The notes under the pieces: model-generated
The model's database searches: none
What the model was told of the DNA's origin: nothing
What the model saw: only the letters and a program-made list of their open reading frames with translations
Position numbers and translations under genes: made by a program
In this document: positions 1-7,903 of the stretch, piece after piece
Position numbering within the stretch: the first letter of the stretch is position 1
Layout: each line of letters starts with the position of its first letter
Source of the DNA: Planctomycetota bacterium
Lineage (GTDB): Bacteria > Planctomycetota > Phycisphaerae > UBA1845 > PWPN01
Reading direction: 5' to 3'
Length of the DNA: 64,000 nt
Assembly (NCBI GenBank): GCA_022711465.1
Contig: JAKLEZ010000014.1
Coordinates: forward strand, 1-64,000

Positions 1-127
1 GACATAGTGAGTCCGCATGTCGTTGGGGTTCTCGTGCCCCATGATGGTATCGACGGCTCCGCGATCGCCGAGGTCGTCCACTAGGGTTCGGAAAGTATGT
101 CGCAAAGCATAGAAATTGCGTCCCTTC
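1..127 (-). repeat. 127-bp exact copy of an internal integrase segment
   Basis: Bases 1-127 are identical to 1949-2075, which lie inside the downstream tyrosine recombinase gene. Identity stops exactly at 127/2075, where the left end of the insertion sequence begins. On the minus strand it would encode part of the recombinase C-terminal catalytic domain. Either a partial second copy of the recombinase gene lies to the left and was hit by the IS, or the sequence is an assembly overlap, since 127 is a common largest k-mer size in short-read assembly. Confidence 0.9.
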
Positions 128-1714
128 CTGAGTTCCGAATCGGGACACCCGATCAGCGGAGGAGGTTATAGAGCTGGCTCTGCTCGGCGTCCATGGCGAG
201 GAGTTGGCGGCGATCGTCGGGGGTGTTGGGCAGGCGGAACGTCAGCTCATACATCGTCTGCGTCAACTCGGCGGCACGAGCGGGGCTGATGGGCAAGCCG
301 GCGGCGGCTAGGCGACGCTCCAGCTCCTTGTAGATTGTATAGGCAACGAACGCGACCAGGACGTGGGCTTCAATCCGGCGACGGCGGCGATGGTACATCG
401 GCCGAATCCGCAGATCGGTCTTGGAGATGCGGAAGGCTCGCTCGATCCGCCACAACTGCCCGTAGTTTTCGATCACATCGTCGGCGGACAGAACCGTATT
501 CGTGAGGTACCCCTTCAGGCCGTCCCACCGGGCGGCTTCTTCGATCTTTGACTCGTCGATCTCGACCGTCACCTCACCGGTGAGTTTCAAGAACTTGTTA
601 TAGCCTCGCTGACTGAGGTTCTCCTTCGTCAGTCGGCCGCCTTGAATGCGTTTTCGCAGTCGCTGCAGGCCTCGCTTTCGGTTGTGGGCATCTTTCTTGG
701 CCCGCTTATCCGAATACGCGACGATCAGTCGGCGTCCGGCATCGTGTTCGATCTCGACGTTGTGACCGTTGTGCAGACCCGGGCAATGTCGGAGAATCGC
801 CTCCCGCATCGCCCGGCTCTCGTTACGGATTCGAGCCGCGACGATAAACGGGTACTCCTGCCGATCCAGGGCGTCGAGGTTGTCGTTACTGAGCATCGCA
901 GCGTCGGCAATGACGATGGGCTTGCCGAAGTCATACTGCCTAGCAATACGTTCCAGCACCGGCAGCAATGTTTGACCCTCGAACGTGTTGCCCTCGAAGA
1001 GATCGTATCCGATGGGATAACCGCCTCGACCGACCAGCAGGCCGAGCAGGATCTGCGGATTCTGGAACTTACCGTCCTTGGAGAAGCCGATTCGTCGCAG
1101 ATCGTCTTCGTCTTCCGCTTCAAAGTACAGGCTGGTCATGTCGTAGAAGACGACGCTGATGGTCTTGAGGATCTTGGCGGAATGCCGGTAAGCGATCCGC
1201 TGAGCCTGGTCGGCATACCGTGTGTTGAGGCGGTCAAGGAACAGATAGATGCTGTCGCGCGAAACGGTCTTGCCCTGATAGCGATAGAGATAGTCGACCG
1301 TCTTGAGCTTGCTGGTCGGGTAGACCAGCCGAGCGATGACCACGTCGCGGAACAACGGTTCGGGAATCGCATTGAAGCCGATCTCGTCGAACAGGCGACC
1401 GAAGATCAACTCCGGGCCGACGGTGCGAACGGATGCGTTGCCGAGGGTCTGAACGAAGTCGAGGATGACGGCATTGTCGTGCTGGTTGTCCGGGAAGAGA
1501 TCGTACTGCCCGCTTTGCCGCCGGATGAACAACTCGCCCAGTTCCATCAGCCGTGCCACGTCCACCGGGTCGTGTGCCGTGCCAATCGTCTTGACCACCC
1601 GATAGCCGTCGGATTTACCGATGACCTGGACGCTGATGGAGCCGGACCGGTTGCGCTTCTGCCGGACAAACATGGCCCGATTTTAGCCGCGGGACACCCA
1701 AATCCGGAACACCC
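128..1714 (-). mobile_element. IS1634-type (IS4 superfamily) insertion sequence
   Basis: A single transposase gene is enclosed by imperfect terminal inverted repeats: left end about 128-150 (ctgagttccgaatcggg...) and right end about 1691-1714, whose complement starts gggtgttccggatttggg. The repeats share a ttccgRaT core. Flanking bases cccttc (left) and cccttg (right) could be a 5-bp target duplication, ccctt, but the site is C-rich, so this is weak. Exact ends are my estimate to within a few bases. Confidence 0.75.
153..1673 (-). CDS. IS1634 family transposase
   Basis: 506-residue DDE transposase of the IS4 superfamily, close to the usual length of IS1634-type enzymes. The N-terminus (MFVRQKRNRSGS) is typical of the family. 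Candidate catalytic acids are the Asp in FYDMTSLYFEAED, the Asp in PIVIADAAML, and the Glu in the signature YGQLWRIERAFRISKTDL, which matches the IS4 Y-(2)-R-(3)-E-(6)-K pattern. The C-terminal HVLVAFVAYTIYKELE segment is also usual for the family. It is intact from ATG to TGA and fills nearly all of the element, so it could still be active. It catalyses excision and insertion of its own element. Confidence 0.93.
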   Translation of the reverse strand: MFVRQKRNRSGSISVQVIGKSDGYRVVKTIGTAHDPVDVARLMELGELFIRRQSGQYDLFPDNQHDNAVILDFVQTLGNASVRTVGPELIFGRLFDEIGFNAIPEPLFRDVVIARLVYPTSKLKTVDYLYRYQGKTVSRDSIYLFLDRLNTRYADQAQRIAYRHSAKILKTISVVFYDMTSLYFEAEDEDDLRRIGFSKDGKFQNPQILLGLLVGRGGYPIGYDLFEGNTFEGQTLLPVLERIARQYDFGKPIVIADAAMLSNDNLDALDRQEYPFIVAARIRNESRAMREAILRHCPGLHNGHNVEIEHDAGRRLIVAYSDKRAKKDAHNRKRGLQRLRKRIQGGRLTKENLSQRGYNKFLKLTGEVTVEIDESKIEEAARWDGLKGYLTNTVLSADDVIENYGQLWRIERAFRISKTDLRIRPMYHRRRRRIEAHVLVAFVAYTIYKELERRLAAAGLPISPARAAELTQTMYELTFRLPNTPDDRRQLLAMDAEQSQLYNLLR

Positions 1715-1843
1715 CCCTTGTCAAATAAGGACTTATGAACGCTTGTGGACCTCACTCGGAACTCAGGGGAAAGTGGAGGCCGGGCACAAAGTCGCTCCTC
1801 GGCGATACCACCGTCGCGAAACGGACGGTCTGATTGAGTTCGT

Positions 1844-3112
1844 TTAAGCGTCTTGCTTCTCCTCGCGTCTGGGCCATGGCTCTCGAGGGTACAGCCAATT
1901 GTAGACGCGGTTGACTACCCGGCGCAGTCGGTTCAGATTCATCTCTTCGACATAGTGAGTCCGCATGTCGTTGGGGTTCTCGTGCCCCATGATGGTATCG
2001 ACGGCTCCGCGATCGCCGAGGTCGTCCACTAGGGTTCGGAAAGTATGTCGCAAAGCATAGAAATTGCGTCCCTTCTGTCTGATGCCCAGGGTATCCATCA
2101 GTCTCCCGAACTCACTCGTCAGCGGGCCGATTGCAGTGCCTTTCACGAAACGTCCTTGTTCGTCGTACTTCTCCGCATAGCGCGTCCAGAGGTTCCCGCT
2201 CTGAGTCAACAACACGATGTCTTTGAACTCGGTTGTGGCTGGCTTGGGTCGACTCTCAATGGCCTCCCGCATCGCTCGGACCGTTTCGGGCCAGAGCAGG
2301 ATTTTGCGTTCAATGCCGCTCTTGGGCCTGGGGTAGTCAATCATTGCCTGATCGAGCTTGAGCACATGGAAAGTCATTTCGGCAATGTCGGTATTCCCCA
2401 TGCCTCCATTGATGGCTAAGAAGATCATGGCTCGCATGGACACGCTCGCCTCGTCGAGCAGCATTCTGATCTCGTCGGATGTGAACAGCTTCTGCATCTT
2501 GCCAGATCGCCGCCGCTTGGCCTTGTCCTGTCGCATCTGTTTCTTGTTGGGCCGCACAAACTCGCTGCCAAAAAACACCTCGGAGTGAAGGTGGTTCTCC
2601 TTGCCGTAGAGGAACACGCTTCGTGCAATCCCGATCCGTTTGCTCAGTTCACCGATCCATACTTTCTTCTTAACGCCTTGGGCTAGGACGTCTTTGAGTT
2701 TCGCAAAATCGGCAGGAGCCAGGCGAGAGACCAGCTGCGTCTTACCGAACTCGGCCGTCATGCGAACACAAACCGATTGATACTCACCGAAAGTGCGGCG
2801 TTTTAGTTCTGCTCGCTCCACTGCTCGGTTCTTGGCGGTCAGAAAGTGGTTCACAAGTGTGCCCACGGTGATTCCCTGGTGCGGCTCGGAGGACTGACGT
2901 TCCAGGGTGACACGGCTTTTGGTTAGCCGCCCCGCCCTGATGTCATCGATCCGGGCCATATACACCGCCAGGGCGTGTTCCCAATCCTCCCAGGGACCGA
3001 AGTAGTAGAGGCGGCGATTGATGCGTTTCGCCCACTGACCGCAAGGGTGTGGCGTAAGCGGATACTCTTCATAAGGCTTGACTGGCTTCTCGCGAGACGC
3101 GCTGATGGGCAT
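1844..3112 (-). CDS. tyrosine recombinase / integrase
   Basis: 422-residue site-specific tyrosine recombinase. An N-terminal DNA-binding region is followed by a SAM-like core-binding domain (about 80-190) and the catalytic domain. Visible catalytic residues are Lys in PRPKSGIE, His and Arg in LRHTFRTLV, His in IMGHENP, and the nucleophile Tyr in RTHYVEEM. The first arginine box is odd: the usual TGxR position reads INGGMGNTDIAEM, with Asn where Arg is expected. I chose ATG at 3112 rather than the GTG one codon upstream because GGAGGAG lies at good distance. It lies next to a tRNA-Lys 3' fragment and a pair of direct repeats, so it is probably the integrase of an element extending left out of the window. 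Confidence 0.9.
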   Translation of the reverse strand: MPISASREKPVKPYEEYPLTPHPCGQWAKRINRRLYYFGPWEDWEHALAVYMARIDDIRAGRLTKSRVTLERQSSEPHQGITVGTLVNHFLTAKNRAVERAELKRRTFGEYQSVCVRMTAEFGKTQLVSRLAPADFAKLKDVLAQGVKKKVWIGELSKRIGIARSVFLYGKENHLHSEVFFGSEFVRPNKKQMRQDKAKRRRSGKMQKLFTSDEIRMLLDEASVSMRAMIFLAINGGMGNTDIAEMTFHVLKLDQAMIDYPRPKSGIERKILLWPETVRAMREAIESRPKPATTEFKDIVLLTQSGNLWTRYAEKYDEQGRFVKGTAIGPLTSEFGRLMDTLGIRQKGRNFYALRHTFRTLVDDLGDRGAVDTIMGHENPNDMRTHYVEEMNLNRLRRVVNRVYNWLYPREPWPRREEKQDA

Positions 3113-3180
3113 CACACTCCTCCATCATTCAGACCCTCGGGCATGGACCACGACATCTACGCCCTGCTTGGGGCTTCGAG

Positions 3181-3202
3181 TTGTAACTTTGATTGTAACT
3201 TT
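3181..3202. repeat. tandem 10-bp repeat, possible integrase arm sites
   Basis: The 10-mer ttgtaacttt occurs at 3181-3190 and again at 3193-3202, with a 12-bp period. It sits between the recombinase start and the tRNA fragment. Short direct repeats in this position are typical of arm-type sites bound by tyrosine recombinases, or of operators for the gene; no experiment or match supports either reading. Confidence 0.45.
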
Positions 3203-3279
3203 TGGGACACGCGGAATCAACAGGTGCAGAATACCCTGTAAAACAAAGGGAATCTCAGCGATGAAGGCCTTCTAGTATA

Positions 3280-3326
3280 GCTGACTCTTAATCAGCGGGT
3301 TCAAGGTTCGAGTCCTTGAGGAGGCA
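3280..3326 (+). other. tRNA-Lys(CUU) 3' fragment, putative att site
   Basis: The sequence folds as the 3' part of a tRNA: anticodon stem gctga/tcagc around loop ctcttaa (anticodon CTT, lysine), variable region gggtt, T-arm caagg-ttcgagt-ccttg, then acceptor strand aggaggc and discriminator a. The D-arm and a matching 5' acceptor strand (gcctcct would be needed) are missing upstream, so this is not a complete gene. With a tyrosine recombinase 165 bp away, the simplest reading is an attachment-site duplicate of a tRNA-Lys 3' end marking one border of an integrated element. Confidence 0.7.
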
Positions 3327-3555
3327 TCTAGGCAAGACGGGTCATATCGAGTCATAAGCCCCACAATAGCTGGAGTTACGATTAGAGCAACCCCTTGGTT
3401 GCGATCCCGCGACGTGGGCAAGTCGTTCACAGATATGCATGTTTGGGCAGGGCAAGCTATAAGCACAGGTATAAGCATTGGAGCACCAGACAGGGCTGGG
3501 CAGCCCTGGGCCTCGCGTGCGCGAGGGGCGCTCAGGCCATGGTCTTGCTCGGTCG

Positions 3556-3960
3556 GGTTCACGGCCTATCTCCCGTCCGTCCCGGTGGGCCTCAGAACCG
3601 CCTGCGCCGCGACTTCCGGCTCAAGCGGCAACTTGGGCAGGGCATCCAACGCCTGCCACGGGTCAATGAACTACGGGTCCAGGTACGTTCCATCCGTGAG
3701 GCTATGCTCAGGAGCATGCCGCATGATTTTCTGCCGCACGCTTGATGAAACCCCACCGGCAGCTAACAGTGTATCAAGGGTGTGCCGGAAGCAGTGAACA
3801 TCATAGCTCCAGCCCCGGTCATCTTTCTTCGGGATGCCCGCCGCCGTCAGGTCCCGGTTGAGTATCCTGAGCAGCTTGTCCGGGACCGCGAACAGCGGGG
3901 TATCCATGGGTAGTGACTCAGGCTCAGGCTGCCCCTTGCGCCGGGCTGCCTCTTTGGCTA
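3556..3960 (-). pseudogene. decayed tyrosine recombinase C-terminal fragment
   Basis: The minus strand encodes the C-terminal catalytic part of a second recombinase: WSYDVHCFRHTLDTLLA (His, Arg), IMRHAPEHS (His) and SLTDGTYLDP (Tyr nucleophile). Directly after YLDP there is an in-frame TAG, and the same frame then continues with FIDPWQALDALPKLPLEPE, as expected for the normal family C-terminus. Upstream the frame runs open to about 3960 (VSRKLTLAKEAARRKG) and then recognisable coding is lost at a hairpin. No N-terminal half is present. It is unlike the intact recombinase nearby, so it is a remnant of a different element rather than a duplicate. Confidence 0.7.
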
Positions 3961-3984
3961 GCGTAAGTTTCCTACTTACGCTAG
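3958..3984. repeat. perfect 11-bp inverted repeat (hairpin)
   Basis: Arms ctagcgtaagt (3958-3968) and acttacgctag (3974-3984) are exact reverse complements with loop ttcct. There is no T-run on either side, so it is not a typical intrinsic terminator. It lies in the degraded upstream part of the recombinase remnant and may be the end of a small mobile element or a recombination scar. Confidence 0.6.
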
Positions 3985-4186
3985 GGCCTGATCAGCCTTG
4001 GGGACATCGGCCGCAATTTACTCGGAGAAAAGTCGCGCCTCGGAACAGCCATCCATGTGCCTTGTCCCTTTGACAATGACTTCGGCCGGCTCTCCGGTTA
4101 GCGATAAAAGCACACCACGGTGCCGTCAGCCACACCCGTATCCTCCGGCTCAAGTATGCCAACCTCATCCTCGCCTTCATCGTGCG

Positions 4187-6076
4187 CTATTTCAGTTCTT
4201 TCAGAGCAATGTCCTTGAACTGCACTTTCATCGGCGGTCCGGGGTGCATCTGCAGCGCGATGATGCCGCTCTTGACGGTGGTACTTGCGTCATTGTCGGT
4301 GATCTGGCACATCAGAACGCCGTTGACATAGAGCGTGATCTCCGAGCCGCGACAGATGATTCGATATTGGTTCCAATCCTCTTTTTTGAACTTCTTCAAA
4401 AGCTCGGCGGCATCTCCGATCTTCCGAACTTCCTTCTTGCCATCGGCAGTGATGGTCACTCTCTCGCCGCGCTCCGCGATCAGTCCTCGCTTGTGATGAT
4501 AGACATACCCCACCAGGCCGCCGTCACCGGTCATGTCGGCCTGGTAGCCATAGGTATCCCAGTTGGGGCGGGTCTCGGAACGGATCTGCACGCCGGAATT
4601 CGCGGAGGCGCCTAGTTTGAAATCGCAGGTCAGTTCAAAGTCGGACAGCTGGCCGCCTTTCCAGATAAGGTAGTTGCAGTCTGTGCACGGTTTGTCCGGT
4701 GTGCTTTGGGAAGTCAGCGCTCCATCCTCCACCTTCCACCAGCCGGGGGCACCCTCCCAGCCGGCAAGATCCTTGCCGTTGAAGATGCGGATCATCCCGT
4801 CCGAGGCGGTTGCTGGCGATGAACGCCTCAACCCCAAGAGCTTCATCATGGCTTCGCCACAAGCATTGCCGACGAGGAAGTACGTCTCTGCATTGTTCCA
4901 TTCGTGACAGGCCCATCCGCCCGGTGAATCTTTCTCCTCCCGCACGAACTCGTGGGTTTCCGTGAACAGGACATTGCCCCGGAACTCAGGATGCGAGGCT
5001 GCGGCTGCTTGCGCTCTCCGGAGTTCGTTCCACTCCCCGTCCGCCTTCACCCAGGGACCCGTGAGTTCGCCGACTACCACCGGCAGCTTCGGGGCCTTCA
5101 GGTCCCGGCGCAGGTCGTTGATCAGGTTCACCAGGTTCTTTTCGTACTCCGGCACGGCGTTCTTCGGATCACAGCCGTCGTTCCAGCCGTGCCACCAGAC
5201 CAGGCCTGACAGCTCATACCCGCCGCCATCGTAGCCGGGGAACTCGGTCTTCAGATCGGCCAGCACCTTGTCCACCGTCTCCAGCATCTGTTTGTAGTTC
5301 GGCCCGACCACGCCGCCCGAACTGGGCGGGCGGAAATCAGTGTAGAGACTCTTCCCGCCCCACGCCGTCTTGATGATGAGTACCTGGTTGTCGAGGGCAT
5401 CTCCCATCACGTGGCCGAACTGAAGCTCGGGTCCGAACAGGTTTTTGTCGGCCCCAAAGCCGGCCGTCAGCCCACCTCTGCGGCCGTTGAACCAGACCCA
5501 GACGTCTTCGCGCACCCTCCAGCGTTCGCCGCCTTGGCGGGAGTTCGCGAGCCTGCTTACCGTCTCGGTCACGTCGCGCACGGCTCCCTCGGCAAGGTCG
5601 CCGTAGGTAGCTCTCCGGATCACCACTTGCCCCGGCTTGGCGGCCAGGGTCAACGTCTCTCCCTCGTCCACGGTGCGTTCCTGCAGCCCGCCTTCCAGCG
5701 TATACTCGACCCTCAGCTTCTTCCGCTTGTTGGGCGCGGGATCACCAAACTGATCGTTGGTAGCCTCAATCGCCACCGCTTCGGGAACGGGTGCCAGTTG
5801 TTCGTCGTGCAGGTGCTTGACCCGCGCAGCTTTCGCAGGGTCGTGCAGCAGGTAGGTCAGCGTTCCCTTCCGCTCCTTCCCGTCCTTGTCCAAGCCGGTG
5901 ACGGTGCCGTAGCCCTCCATGTTGGACTGGCCGGCCAGAATGAAGACTTTGAGCGGGCTCTTGCCGGCCTGTTTCAGCGGGATGCCAGGGGTGACCGGTT
6001 GGGCAGACGCTGACTGGGCCAGCCCGGCCAAGGCGACCGCCAGAGGCAGGACGAACTGGGTAGCATTCTTGCTCAT
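4187..6076 (-). CDS. secreted acetylesterase (SASA-type) fused to DUF1080
   Basis: 629 residues. A Sec signal peptide (MSKNATQFVLPLAVALAGLAQSASA) is followed by an SGNH-type carbohydrate esterase domain of the sialate O-acetylesterase class, with nucleophile motif FILAGQSNMEGYG and later blocks KTAWGGKSL and LVWWHGWNDG. From about residue 425 a DUF1080 / 3-keto-disaccharide-hydrolase domain (PF06439-like) begins with IRIFNGKDLAGWEGAPGWW and ends near the C-terminus (GIIALQMHPGPPMKVQFKDI). The start at 6076 is preferred over an upstream in-frame ATG because of an aagga site and the signal peptide. Third gene of a co-directional set with an unknown secreted protein and an oxidoreductase. Likely removes acetyl groups and acts on oxidised or substituted sugars outside the cytoplasm; the substrate is unknown. 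Confidence 0.85.
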   Translation of the reverse strand: MSKNATQFVLPLAVALAGLAQSASAQPVTPGIPLKQAGKSPLKVFILAGQSNMEGYGTVTGLDKDGKERKGTLTYLLHDPAKAARVKHLHDEQLAPVPEAVAIEATNDQFGDPAPNKRKKLRVEYTLEGGLQERTVDEGETLTLAAKPGQVVIRRATYGDLAEGAVRDVTETVSRLANSRQGGERWRVREDVWVWFNGRRGGLTAGFGADKNLFGPELQFGHVMGDALDNQVLIIKTAWGGKSLYTDFRPPSSGGVVGPNYKQMLETVDKVLADLKTEFPGYDGGGYELSGLVWWHGWNDGCDPKNAVPEYEKNLVNLINDLRRDLKAPKLPVVVGELTGPWVKADGEWNELRRAQAAAASHPEFRGNVLFTETHEFVREEKDSPGGWACHEWNNAETYFLVGNACGEAMMKLLGLRRSSPATASDGMIRIFNGKDLAGWEGAPGWWKVEDGALTSQSTPDKPCTDCNYLIWKGGQLSDFELTCDFKLGASANSGVQIRSETRPNWDTYGYQADMTGDGGLVGYVYHHKRGLIAERGERVTITADGKKEVRKIGDAAELLKKFKKEDWNQYRIICRGSEITLYVNGVLMCQITDNDASTTVKSGIIALQMHPGPPMKVQFKDIALKELK

Positions 6077-6226
6077 GATCCAGGTTCCTTCGCGGGATTG
6101 TTCGACTGCGAACACATTACTTGGGTTGAGCCAACACGACAACGACACTTCATCGGTTAGTCGTCGGCTCGGAACCGACTTGCAGGCAAGCGGCTCTCGG
6201 TCATGAGCCCCCGGCCTCCCTCATGA

Positions 6227-7873
6227 TCATTGTGCGGTTTGACGCGTGACGATGGGGACGTAGCCCACCTCCAGGCCCTTGGGTGGCGTCACCAGCAGAG
6301 CCGGATCGAGTGCCACGAGCGTTCCGCGACTCGGAGGCGCCATATAGTCCCGGTCAATCGGCCAGTTTGCATGGATCTTCTCCACGAAGGCCTGCAACTT
6401 CGCTTTCTTCTGCGCGCTCCAGCCGTACTGCTGAAACGATGGCTGATCGACGAACCGATACCACGAATACGTTACCACTGAGCCATCCGCGAGCTTCACC
6501 GTGAACGGGCCCGCTTTCGGCCCGGGTTGGGTCCAGGCGCCTGTGGTCGGTGAAGTGTAGGGCACGCCGCGCCCCGCCCGTTTGAACTCCTGCGCCGGCA
6601 ACTGCGTTTCTGCGGGCACGTCCGCGGCTGCCACCGCAACTCGTTCCTCCCCGGCGTGCTTGAAGTACTGAGGGAACACGCCTTTCGGGCTGATGCTGCT
6701 GTCAAACCACTCCAGGCCCCACACGTTGCCCTCGTACACCTTGGTATCGAAGACACGCTCAACGCCGGTGATCTTCTTTCCGGCCTGGTCGTAACGCGTG
6801 GTCTGCGTCGTCAGCGTGGACTTCCAGGCGCCTTTCTCGTCGAACCGTCCGGAGCAGGCCGGACCGCCGTTGCGCCAGTCCTTGAAGGCATCGTGGAGGG
6901 CCGCTTTCGAGTAGTAGGTCACATCCTGCACCAGGAGGGTCCTGCCCTGACCGTCCACCGGGAACTGCAACCTAGGAATTCTCGAGTAGACGACTCCGTG
7001 TGCGTCTGGAGCGTCGAACCGTGGCACCGTGTTGATTTCCATCGCGCCGCCGCCCATATTGCCCGGCCGAGCGTCGAGCCCTCGCCCATAGATGAAGGGG
7101 TAGTTGAACAGCCTGCCGATCTTGCTCCACGTTTCCGGAATGTAGTAAGCAATCGGCCCTTTGAAATTGGCCGCACTCAAGAAGCAGGTCCAACTCTGGT
7201 CTCCGGTGGGCGGGTCTTCCGTGGTCGGCTCCGTGAAGGGCAAGGCCATCCAGGTGTAGCCCAGGAACTGGCCGTTGGGATTCCCCTGAAACGGCAGGGC
7301 ATCGGGAGGAATCAGCAGCCGGTTGCTCAATTGGGCGATGCCCAATCGGTTGTCCGGCAGCGCTTCGTTGTTGTAGAAGAAGGACCAACCCGGCGAACCC
7401 ACCTCGTAGTCGTAACACTGTGGCGTGGCGTTCATGCTGAATTTCGGGGGGCCATATCGGAAGTGGTTGCCAGCCCAGTAGCCCAAGCCGCCCTCCACGG
7501 TCTGGAATACGCTGGCCCAGGTGGGACCCCGTTCCGGCCACGTTCGGGCCAGCGTGCCTTCCGGAGCAAGCGGCTTGTCCTTATTATCCGAGTTGTCCGG
7601 CGTGATCCAGGCGCTGGGAAGGCCGATCTGAAAGGCAGCGAGCGGCTGGTCAATCAGCGGCCAGACCGCCGAGTAGAAGCCCATGCCCGCACTGCACTCA
7701 GACCTGGCAGGTGGGCGATCGGCGTCGAAACCAATGTACCCGTGCAAGCCGTCGGATCGCGCGATCACCTTGCCTGCCTTGGGGGCCGGCGTGTCCTTGA
7801 CCTGGGTTTCCTGCGCGGCACAGAAACAAGTGATGAAGAAAACGGCTGCAGCAGTCAGCGGTGTGGTTTTCAT
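6227..7873 (-). CDS. secreted protein of unknown family (548 aa)
   Basis: I do not recognise this family. It has a clear signal peptide (MKTTPLTAAAVFFITCFCAAQ), then about 525 residues rich in aromatic and glycine residues (for example YWAGNHFRYGPPKF, GWSFFYNNEALPDN, IYGRGLDARPGNMGGG), consistent with a beta-rich exported enzyme or binding protein. No membrane segment follows the signal, and there is no sorting tail. It begins with ATG after ggag and lies 30 bp downstream of the Tat-exported oxidoreductase gene and 150 bp upstream of the esterase/DUF1080 gene, all on the minus strand, so it is probably in the same sugar-processing operon. Function is not assigned. Confidence 0.8.
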   Translation of the reverse strand: MKTTPLTAAAVFFITCFCAAQETQVKDTPAPKAGKVIARSDGLHGYIGFDADRPPARSECSAGMGFYSAVWPLIDQPLAAFQIGLPSAWITPDNSDNKDKPLAPEGTLARTWPERGPTWASVFQTVEGGLGYWAGNHFRYGPPKFSMNATPQCYDYEVGSPGWSFFYNNEALPDNRLGIAQLSNRLLIPPDALPFQGNPNGQFLGYTWMALPFTEPTTEDPPTGDQSWTCFLSAANFKGPIAYYIPETWSKIGRLFNYPFIYGRGLDARPGNMGGGAMEINTVPRFDAPDAHGVVYSRIPRLQFPVDGQGRTLLVQDVTYYSKAALHDAFKDWRNGGPACSGRFDEKGAWKSTLTTQTTRYDQAGKKITGVERVFDTKVYEGNVWGLEWFDSSISPKGVFPQYFKHAGEERVAVAAADVPAETQLPAQEFKRAGRGVPYTSPTTGAWTQPGPKAGPFTVKLADGSVVTYSWYRFVDQPSFQQYGWSAQKKAKLQAFVEKIHANWPIDRDYMAPPSRGTLVALDPALLVTPPKGLEVGYVPIVTRQTAQ

Positions 7874-7903
7874 TGTTGCTCCGATTGCGCCAGGGATATC
7901 ACC

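Noticed and set aside
642..1847. 401-codon open frame on the plus strand over the IS
   Set aside because: Antisense to the transposase. No antisense gene is known for this IS family and no ribosome site was seen.
3280..3326. Complete functional tRNA-Lys gene
   Set aside because: No D-arm and no matching 5' acceptor strand are present, so it was recorded only as a fragment.
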